Assembly (NCBI GenBank): GCA_015680685.1
Contig: MNCI01001310.1
Coordinates: forward strand, 4,888-68,887
Source of the DNA: Gnetum montanum
Taxonomy: Eukaryota > Streptophyta > Gnetopsida > Gnetales > Gnetaceae
Length of the DNA stretch: 64,000 nt
Direction of reading: 5' to 3'
Shown here: positions 55,030 through 64,000 of the stretch, piece by piece
How positions within the stretch are numbered: position 1 is the stretch's first letter
Layout: each line of letters opens with the position of its first letter
Program-made: the position numbers and the translations under genes
Notes under the pieces: generated by a model
The model's input: only the letters and a program-made list of their open reading frames with translations
What the model was told of the DNA's origin: nothing
The model's database searches: none

Positions 55030-57810
55030 ATGTTCTTGGTGGTTGAGGCTCCTTCATTAGCTTCTTTCCCTTGTTATTAGGCTTTTGAAATTGATATCAA
55101 TTGAGGAGTACTTGAGCTTCTCTTCTTTGACCTAGAATCATGCATCATCAATGCAAATTATATGATGTTTGATGATGTTGATACATCCCATGGGCATGGT
55201 AGTTGCAAAAGCATCTTATTGGCCTTTACATAACAAGACATGAACTACCTTCTTTCTTTCTCAAACACCCTACGCACCTTTCCTAGTTCTTGATAATTAG
55301 TCATTCGATAGGCCAAGTTTTCTATTACATCTTTCTATCCTTCGTAGCTAGCTTTGGCAATTTATAATTTAGAGTTTGCCACATGTAATTTTTGATGTGC
55401 ATCCTTCTGATTTGCAAACTCCTTCTCATACATAATATAAACTACATCTACTAGTTACTCAAGCTCACTTCTCATCCTACCTATTGTTAACATGGCCAAA
55501 TTAGCATATTGAAGGTTCACTAATCCCATATACTTTATGAGATATTCTATCTATAGGTCCTTATTTTTCACTTTAGCTTGGTGAACATAGGTAAGGATAG
55601 CTAAAATTGGCTACCAATTTGGTGTCTATGTTGATATTGAATTGATCTTGGCTATGGTCATCTAGATCTCTTTCTCATTGATCTGCTTATACATGTCCAC
55701 CTAATCCATGAAGTGTTCCTTAAGCCTTTTGTGCTTTTTGGCCTCATTTTACCAAGTGCTTATTTCAATTGTTGATTTCTATTTGATGATGCAAAATTTT
55801 TCCATTGATAGGGTTTGATTTTTCTCTAGTCAATTTATTCATATCTTGGTTGACTCTAATGAATTTCTCTCACAGTTGATGAATGCTTTCCTCAAGAATA
55901 TTTGTCTACTTATCAATATTTTTCAACCTAGTATTGTTACCAATAAGCTTCTTATTTTCCTCTCTTAAGGCAATGACAGCTTTGACATGTGTATATGTTT
56001 GCACTTTTTCCATCGATATATTTCATAAAACATTCTCCTTGTCCATCTCAACTTGAATGTTTCTCACTGTCAACTACCTCATGTGCTCTGTCCTAAAGGC
56101 ATCGAGCTATTTTGAGGCTAGTTATTATGCATGGTGTTTTCCTTTTGCTTTTAGGGCTACCAACTAAGTTGGTAGCCTCTACACTTCATTCTCTGCGTGT
56201 TCTACCCTTGTTTCTGCCATGATCAACTTTCCCTTTGTTGTGATTTGATCAAACTAAACTGTAGTGATATCACTAGGGATATTAAAGAGATTTTGTATGA
56301 CTTGGCGTTTTTGCAATAGCCAATCAAGGACATCTTCATGATATACTGGGGTCATGGATGTTTCAGCTAGCATTTGAACATCTCTAATCCTAGCAATATC
56401 TATCAATGATGTAATGGAAACATTGAAGGATTCATTAATATGATCAGTAATAACTTTTGTTGCTCATGCTACATCTTGATGTTGCATTATCATTACTGTG
56501 GCAACTTCCCTAATTTCTAGCATAACTTGAAATGATTCAGTGTTCCCTATGATTTGCTATGCCTAGTCATTATTTCCTCTTGCTTGTAGAGATACCTGTC
56601 CACTAGTAGGTCCTATGCATATTATAGGCCTGATAGAGTTGTTCTTGGCTCAGTATAATGTAGAACCTTCCCTTGTTTCCTAGCTTATAGTTTCTACAAT
56701 CTATTGCAAATGACTCATGAAGGGTTTATAATCTTGTTTTGCCAGTGGAGCTCCCTATTTAGATCTATCACTAGCAAGCATGAATTCACTAGGTTTTGCT
56801 TATTGTTGTTGTCTAGTTGCTAGAAGATTGCTAGCTGGTGTAGAACCTAATGCTCCCTCAGTGTTTGCTAGCTTCTCTAGCTAATCCTTCTTTAGTGGAA
56901 CTAGTTTAGCCATTGCTGTGTAGGATGCATTATGGGATTTTCTCAAAACATTATTAGTGTATCCTCGCTTGCTTGCACAACTTTCTAATTAGGTAAGGGA
57001 ATGACAATGTGAATTTCCATCCCTTCTTTTCTTCAAACCTCTTTTGGATCTTTAGGAAGAGTAGATGTGCTATGTTAGCATTGAATTTTTGCATCATGAT
57101 TGCACTTCCTCTTACCTCTTAGGTAGAGATATTGTTGAGTCTCTTGGTTGGGAACAAGTCATAAATTTTGATCTTAAAGTAGATCTTCTCCTCAACAGTC
57201 AATTCATTGTATTATTTATCTTCCTTTTTGTAGGCTCTCTGCAGCCATAGCTTCTTTGCATCTATGTTAGATATAGTTGATATTTGTACTGCATTATCTC
57301 TGACATTTGGGATGTTAAGTTTCTTTGCAATGACTTCTACAGAATAAGGCACTGAGGCTCCTTCGATCTTAATAGTTGCATCATCCTACTTATTTCTCCA
57401 AAATTGGTACACTTCTCCTAGGTACTATTCATTATCACATGAGAGAGTGGACCACAAAAGAAAGGCTTGGAGTTGGGTTTTAACACTCTCAGGAGCAAAC
57501 TCCATGAATGATCCAAAGTTCAATTCCATAATTATTGTGGATATGATGAACTTTTCCTAAATGGCTATGAGGAATTCTATTGACAACGTGAGGTGCTTTC
57601 CTTGTTATGGCACTGGAGATGCCTCTACCTCAACTTGTGTAGATTGTTTTGTGATCAGAGTATACTAATAAATACTGAAAGATTGGGCCTCCTACTCTAC
57701 TTGCTTTGCATGTGGAGTTTGTTCTCTAGCTTATCCCCTACCTTGAGCCCTTAGTCTTTTGATTCTACACTGTGAGGGTCCCCCTGTTGTGGGTCTATTG
57801 GGAGCCATTT
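55030..57810 (-). pseudogene. element E env-position ORF
   Basis: Parallel to 13760-16563 of element A block by block: AGGCTTTTGAAATTGATATC at 55079 corresponds to AGGCTTCTGAAATTGATATC at 13824, and GGGAGCCATTTGCAATC at 57800 corresponds to the start region GGAGCCATCTATAATC at 16549. The coiled-coil and N-terminal domain regions are in the same order, with more stops than in A. A third copy of this ORF in one window shows it was a standard part of the family. Confidence 0.6.
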
Positions 57811-60040
57811 GCAATCATCAAAGATTTTTTTTAAGTGTATCCAAGGATTTTAAATAGGTTTCTAATAGTTCATAATCCTTTCCTCGATCCTTGGTTTGAT
57901 CTAATTTTTATCCTTATTATCTCTCATGGATCTTATTATGAATGTGGAGTTAGAAAAATTCAAAAAAAAAAACCTTTTTTAACTTGTTCTTTTCAATTAT
58001 TAAGACCTCTCATAGTCATTCTTTCTTGTTTATTATACCATTAGATGGTTGGCTAGGAGAATCAGTTAGGTTCATTAGCTTTTATTTCATTAATTTGATT
58101 AAAATATTCTTATTTACTCTTATTCTTGCCCTTCATATACTCTTCTAGTGTTAGAAAAAATTGGTCCAACTTCACTTACCTATGTGTAATACCCTCCCCT
58201 ACAACTAAGTTGAGCACTCTGGGATTAAGAGAATTTAAAAATCACGTAAATCAAAGTGATGGTGAGGAAGTTATGAAGCTTGGAAGTTCACACATCAAAG
58301 CTTAGAAAAACAACATGAACTCCCCTTGCTTTGAAATATGAGAATGAACAAATTTCTAACTCCTCACATGTATATATAGATTTTTATAATTACAACATCG
58401 TAGATGCAACATCGTAACTGTGACATTGTAGATCATGCGACATCATAGATGTGATGTCACTGTTAAAAAATTTTGATTTTTAAGTAATTTTTGGTGAAAA
58501 AGTTAAGTTAATTAGATAGTTTGAAAAATGGAGAAGTTGTTTAAAGGATCTTTAATCATAGATGATGCTTAGATTTTGAAAATTTAGTGGTTGATGATCA
58601 TAAAGAAGGAATCTTTGGCAAAGAAGGTCAATTAGACGTACATGAGATGGTAGTGAGAATTATCAAAAGTATGATCAAATATGAGAATTTAGAAAAATAA
58701 ACATTGATTATTAAAGTGTCTTGGAAGCATAAGATGATGTGGAATTGATCACGAGGTATGAAATACAAAAGTTATACAAGTGAGTCCTCCCTAAAGTAAG
58801 CTTCAACCCTTAGTGCCCTTGTATAACCACACCTAAAAGTGTTTGTAGGCACTTAAGGAGTTGAATTTAGAACATACCTATCTTGCAAAAAACACATGTT
58901 AGTATTGCCAAAATGAAAAAAATAACACTATATTATACAAAACCATAGAATTATGATTATGTATACTAGTGAGGTGGAACAGGATTATAAAGGATTGTAG
59001 AAATTAGAATGTGAGGTGTCTTACCATAGGCATAATGAATTCTTGTGTGTGATGTATGGTTAAAGTGATCATTAGCCTTTTCATCCAAGATCCAAACCAA
59101 GTCCATACCACTTACTAGTGACATCACATTGTATCATTTCAAAACTAGTAACCATAAGACTACCACTAATGCAAGAAGCATTATCACTTGGTATGTGGTT
59201 CAAGGAAGGATTTTATTAATAGCACACTTTATTTTTAAGATTTTTGAGAAGACACCTACCTTTAGGCATGGATAACATGTGTTTCTAGTGGGATCCCTAG
59301 AAATTTTATTTTGTGCATTTATTATATTTTTACTATGTTGACCTTATTAGAGGACTACCTTCAGGCATGGGTAACATGTCTTTTCAGTGACATGGTAAGG
59401 TAGCACTTATTGTACTCATACTTCCCTTTTTTATTAGAACTCAAGAAAATAATACAATCTTAACAACAAGATAAAACTCATATAGTAGTAGTCCTAGCGA
59501 ATCCAAAAATCCCCTTGATGCTACATCCTTTTCATTCTCACTTGGTTCTTCAATTTTCTATCCAAACATAATGATCACAGATTTATTTTAGTTTTATTAT
59601 GGCCATGCTAAGAACCTTTTATTATTGGGAATGAGTGTATGGATGATGTGGTCTCACTGTATATAGAATCAGTCCTTCATGATTTGATAATATAGGGGAA
59701 CCTTCACATTATTAGGACTACATATTTCTTTAGTCTTTTGTACTTTATTAGAAAATTAGCAAAAATATGTGCAAGAAAAATGATGAAAATCATAGAAAAT
59801 GCTAAAAATGAAAAAATGGAGAAAGAATTTAAAAGATATTAAAGAATAAAAAATGATTTAGAAATGAAAAAATTATAGAAGAATAGAAAATATATGAAAG
59901 AGTATGAAAAAGTAGTAAGAAAAGAAAAAAGTATAATAAAAAATTATAAACCAAAAAAATTATAAAATAAAAAAGTTGAAAAGAACTTATCAATTCCTAA
60001 GTTAAGATAAGGCATCTCCCGCATGATTGAACTCATGGGT
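57811..60040 (-). other. element E spacer
   Basis: Same order of blocks as in A and B. They are a purine-rich motif at 58188-58205 (minus TTAGTTGTAGGGGA), a TATA module 58365-58460, AAGTGAGTCCTCCCTAAAG at 58779, the block near 59040-59160, and GGCATGGATAACATGTG at 59264. An A/T-rich low-complexity run at 59760-59990 precedes a motif at 60016-60035 (CATGATTGAACTCATGG). No coding. Confidence 0.55.
58365..58460 (-). promoter_or_regulatory. internal promoter-like module of element E
   Basis: In sense direction, repeated ACATCTATGATGT, CTACAATGT, TACGATGTTGC and CTACGATGTTG words lead to ATTATAAAAATCTATATATA (TATA about 58369-58390). It occupies the same place relative to the env-position ORF as the modules of A and B. 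The U3 of E is deleted, so comparison to its own LTR is not possible here. Confidence 0.4.
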
Positions 60041-60736
60041 GAGTGTTCAAAAAATGGACCCTAGATACCCCACATCATACACTTTGGGTTTCTTATTTAT
60101 CATCCTTAGTGATTTAGATTTTTGTTTATTATCCCATGTATCATTGATGATAATCAAATTGTGATCTTTTGGAGATACATATTCTATTGAACTAGATGAT
60201 CTCTCTATTTTAGAAGGTCTAAATATGTTTTTTTTATCCTTGATCTTCAATTTTAGGTCTCCATGTCTCCTACTTGTTAGTTTATGATCATGATTTAGGA
60301 TATCCTTTTGTCAGTTCATAGTTTAGGTCATTTTATTGGGGGTAGAAGTTAATAAGTGAATTGGGTGTTTACATGCATATTTTGGACAATTTTATGCTCT
60401 TATCTCTTAACCATTAGGTGTCTTTTTGTTTAGAGATCATTGTCTCTTCTTCTACACACACTTGTTTCTCACATTTGTTGTGGGCCAGTGTAAGGATCAT
60501 GTTGAAATGTTGAAGTTTTGATCCACAACTACACCCTTCTTTATCAGCAATAATGTATGGAATTCTTTGCATATGTATGGCTCCTTGCTCATCTTCCTTA
60601 GAAATTTCCAAAGATAAGCCTTTTATTCCTAACTTAACATTAATTATGGTAAGCCATGCTCTCCTCATAATGATAGGAAAGTCCCTGTCATCATTCTTCA
60701 CATTGATCACAAGAAAATATGTTGGATAATACCACT
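60041..60736 (-). pseudogene. element E pol remnant (protease tail and pre-RT linker)
   Basis: 60414-60710 reads MINVKNDDRDFPIIMRRAWL on the minus strand, like VKNYKGGLPN of the B protease region. 60047-60250 reads EYVSPKDHNLIIINDTWDNK, like YAFLKNGKLVILNAKLAL before the B RT. RT, RNase H and integrase are absent between this and the spacer, so E carries a pol deletion in a different place from A. The segment is cut on the right by element F. Confidence 0.6.
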
Positions 60737-61613
60737 TGATGAATTGTAAATGGGCTATGTCAAGTGGGCCTCGTCGACTAGGCCCTATCGATGCATGATT
60801 TGATGCATTGACATGGCCTCGTTGAGTTGGTGTCTATTTTTTCCTCTAAATACATGCTCACCCACCATGTTTATGGCATGTCTTATCATAGTTGTAGCAA
60901 AGCTCTTGCAGTTTTGTCATTTGGGAGTTAGAATATTTTTCTAAGTGCCCATAGTAGGAGGCAAGAGTATACAGATCTTTATTCAAGCACTATTGTACCT
61001 AAGCACAACAGTGTGTGTGACAATAAAGACAAGCTTTTGATAAACCTTGCAGCACTGTGAAATAGATTATTTATTTATTCATTTAATGTTCTATGTAATT
61101 TTCCTTAATGTGTTAAGTAATTAAATAATTAATTGGGTTAAATGAAGCTAAACTAAGCTAGATTAAGTAGTGATTAATTAAGCACATAAGTACGACCACT
61201 TTAAGCATATGCTTAGCTCTTGGTAATACTAGTAACGTTTAATGTTTGGTAACCCAGTAGCACTAAACATGTTTAGGATGTGTACGGCAAGTGGAAACAA
61301 ATGCTTATGTTAGGATTAGTTATGTGTAGTTAGATTAAGTTAATAATTAAATTACTTCATTCGTTTCATCCTTTATTTTAAGAACTCAAAACATAAAACA
61401 TAAAAATAATAAAAATCATATGCGTCGATTACACTTAACCATACCTTTTCATATCACAAGTGTAATTAGGAAGACAATGAATGATTGTTAGGAAAAGTTC
61501 ACTTTCTAGAGACTAGTGTATTAGAAGACATAGAGTCCATGGAATTCTACTAAATCATTCGTGAATGCTTAGTGATTCATATGGTTGAGTGTAGGGGTAT
61601 TCATTGCTCATTA
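60737..61613 (+). mobile_element. element F 5' LTR (877 bp)
   Basis: Starts TGATGAATTG (identical to the sense start of LTR B) and ends GCTCATTA. TATA CTCTAAATACATGC at about 60844-60857. The terminal block GGTTGAGTGTAGGGGTAT is shared with all LTRs of the group. Confidence 0.85.
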
Positions 61614-61614
61614 T

Positions 61615-61632
61615 TGGTATCATTGTTGGGCA
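61615..61632 (+). promoter_or_regulatory. element F primer binding site (tRNA-Asp, mutated)
   Basis: TGGTATCATTGTTGGGCA, one base after the LTR. Three C-to-T or G-to-A changes plus one other change relative to element A (TGGCGCCATTGCTGGGGA). Confidence 0.75.
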
Positions 61633-61683
61633 TTCTTTTTGTTTGAAATGTGTGCTATCTAGGCATAGTGAAAATCATTAACA

Positions 61684-64000
61684 TTGTTGGATGAACCTAA
61701 GGTTAAAAATAATTCTCAAAATAAATATAATAATTTAAGCACATTGATATCTTATTCTAATTGCAAAATTTCTTCTTCTCACAAGTGTGATGATACTAAA
61801 CCACCAATGCCTCAAGAATGTCGGGTGGTATATACTCATCCAGATGAATATGTGCCTAACTTCACCTTCATCTTGCATCAAGATGAATAACGACGATGGT
61901 GAGATATGGAGGATAACATTGTAATGCCTCTTGATTGATCTATGCCCAAGAAGTTGTTCCAAACTCTTAGGAGGTTAGGCATCCAAGATCTTCAAGAAGA
62001 GTACATTGTGCATGACCATGACAATTGGGACCACCATCCCACTAAAACACAACATAGAAGAGATTGATACCAGGAGAAGCATTGTGAGGCTTTGAAGAGG
62101 AAATAGTTCGTCAATCCCTTGTTCTTGCTCAAACAAAATGACAATGAGGATCCTCTAGGGGTTTTCAACATAAAGATTTTTCATCCCTTGATATTGGTGA
62201 TGGGAGCTTGAACTTAAAGTTGTAGTCCACTATCAATAATTCGAGTTCAAGAAAAAGTGGGAGTCAAAGCAGGGGCCTGAGCAAACATCAAGATAACAAG
62301 AAAGCTAATGAATGTGGCTATGACAAGCATAGAGGAGGTGGTAGAGATCATGGTGGTGGTGGTCCTCCTCCCTCTTCATCCTCTTCATCTACATCTTCTT
62401 CTTTCTCTTTTGGTTTTAACAGACACCACAGAAAGGACAACCATGATGAAGGTGAACAATGAGATAGTGATTGCTAGGCTTGCCATGAATGAAAAGGTAG
62501 TAGAGGACATCATAGGAATCATCAAAATAATGATGATGATGAGCCTTTGATAGCAACTCAGAGTATGTTGAATATCACAGAGGTAGTGGAAATCCCAATC
62601 AGGCATGTGAAAGATAGTCAGATCAAGAAACTTGACATGAATAATATCTCTAGATTTGAGGGGGGTTATAACTTTGATTTGCAAAAATATATTCAAGCCT
62701 TTCATGATGCCTATGCCTTATAGAATATTGAAATGATTGGAAAAAAATAAAGCTATTTCCTAGGACACTCATCAAGGAAGCAAAAAGGTGATATTGGTCC
62801 TTGGAGCTAGAATACATCCGTAGGTGGAGTACAATGCTAGAGCTATTCAATGATAAATATCATATGTACTCCCAAGTGTCTAATTTGAGAAGGTAGATCC
62901 AAGAATGGAAACAAGGAACATATGAACCTTTGGATGCCACCATGGGCAGATACTATTCTCTCATACACCAATGCCCTAGCCATTATTATTCTCAGTGAAA
63001 ACAACTTCCCAACATCATAGATGGACTCAGATAAAAAACAAAAAGAACTCTTGGGGTTTATGCCCAAGGAATACTATTAGAACTTAGAGCCCATTAGATC
63101 CAAAGACTGATAGAGTAGGTAGCAAGAGAAGAAGGAGAGTTGATAAAATAGGAAAGTGTTGAGGAATATAATAGGGATCCTTCCATTAGAAAAAGGGAGG
63201 TTTAATTTTGCAACAACGAGGAGGAGTATGAACTTGATGAGGTGGTGTAGAAAAAAACCTTGCCAATACAAAAATATATTTTCAATATATTGGCTAAGGT
63301 TGATAAATTATGGAACTTTTTAGATGAAAATTCTAAACTTCTCTAAAAATTGCAAAAAAATCAAAAGAATAGAGTAGTGATCATAACTATAGGAGGCGGA
63401 GAGAAGCTAAACATGCCTACCAAAGGGGTAAGGGTAAGGCTACGGTAGTAAAAGAGATTGTGAAGTTAGAATCAAATGATGATGATGGATGTGACATTTT
63501 CCAATATGAACATCTTGAAGGATGTTTCCCTATCATGACACACTTGTAAGAGTCTAGGGTGTAAGCGCTAAATCCTAGATATTCAAGAAGGAAAGCATCC
63601 AAAAGATTTCCTTATCCTCAAGGAAATCCAAGGAAGTTTCACTAGCAATGAAAATCTTATTATCTAAGTAGAGCTCCACAATAGCCATATGAGCAATACC
63701 AGTAGTTGCAATGCCCACAATCATGGGGGATGCCACCACCAAGGTAATAATACCTTTATGGGTAGCTAGATCCATATGGGTAATATGTTTAGCAACCAAT
63801 GTCTCTGTGTGGCTCTTTTGGTCATGCTTCTTTTGAGCATCACTACTACCCTTCAGAGTATTATAGAACTCATTCTCCATCTATTAGAGGGGAAAGCCCA
63901 TCATCCTCTTCATTCTTCAACACATGCTCTTCCACCCTCAACCCAATTACCACTTCCTTCATCCATGTAGGGAAAAATTTCCACATAGCTACAATAGCAT
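61684..64000 (+). pseudogene. element F gag (partial, runs off the window)
   Basis: From 61684 the frame gives MLDEPKVKNNSQNKYNNL, then PQECRVVYTHPDEYVPNFTF (61810) and NPLFLLKQNDNEDPLG (62116), paralleling gag of B. A Ser/Arg/His-rich linker lies at 62230-62560, capsid-like blocks at 62640-63110, and Lys-rich zinc-knuckle region sequence at about 63390-63500. Many stops. The window ends within the Pro-rich C-terminal part. Confidence 0.72.

Larger units (their letters stand above)
60737..64000 (+). mobile_element. element F: Athila-like retrotransposon, 5' part (runs off the window)
   Basis: LTR 60737-61613, primer site 61615-61632 and gag from 61684 on the plus strand, opposite to E and B. 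It lies in the protease region of E. The 3' end is outside the window, so target duplication cannot be tested. Sequence is close to element B in LTR and gag. Confidence 0.82.

Overview
The window looks like nuclear DNA of a seed plant with a large, repeat-swollen genome. A gymnosperm is plausible, but I cannot prove the clade. It is AT-rich. It carries one intact-looking host gene (a SAUR auxin-response gene at 4122-4673) and a roughly 54 kb stack of old, broken LTR retrotransposons inserted into one another. One ambiguous base (n) sits at 1090.

Layout. Bases 1-246 are the 3' end of an LTR whose body lies outside the window. Bases 247-10060 are host intergenic DNA around the SAUR gene, with two degraded tRNA-derived SINE heads (about 299-358 and 1092-1156) and an old tandem duplication (about 6140-6470). 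From 10061 to the right edge everything can be read as nested Ty3/gypsy elements. Element E (minus strand, Athila-like) is the outermost. Element B (minus, Athila-like, 10680-54848, about 13.1 kb of its own sequence) sits inside the 3' LTR of E. Element A (minus, 12748-21910, a gag + env-like derivative without pol) interrupts the env-like ORF of B. Element D (plus, about 27150-49043, about 17.9 kb of its own sequence, Tat/Ogre-like with two RNase H domains) interrupts the integrase of B. D carries two insertions: a 3118-bp LTR-like insert G (28682-31799, perfect CATAG target duplication, with a cytochrome P450 fragment inside) and a solo LTR of the A family (32420-33329, perfect TTCAT target duplication). 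Element F (plus, from 60737 past the window end) sits in the protease region of E.

How the parts relate. A, B, E and F share an LTR family with TGATGA...TCATCA ends. Where it is visible (A, B, F) the primer binding site matches tRNA-Asp, and A, B and E have an env-position ORF downstream of a long spacer. Each of those three spacers holds a TATA-containing promoter-like module. In B this module closely resembles the U3 of its own LTR, and in A it is more weakly similar. This suggests that the env-like ORF is driven by a captured copy of U3.

The most unusual cargo is in D. Between protease and reverse transcriptase there is an extra segment of about 5 kb. It contains, on the opposite strand, a degraded gene that reads like an FCP1/NIF-type (HAD) phosphatase and still has plausible short GT-AG introns. 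Related minisatellite blocks bracket it.

The retroelement ORFs are all broken. In D pol the stops fall mostly where a glutamine codon is expected, which points to long-term C-to-T decay of methylated DNA. Nothing in the nest looks capable of moving today. All domain and family calls come from reading translated motifs by eye. No database search was possible.
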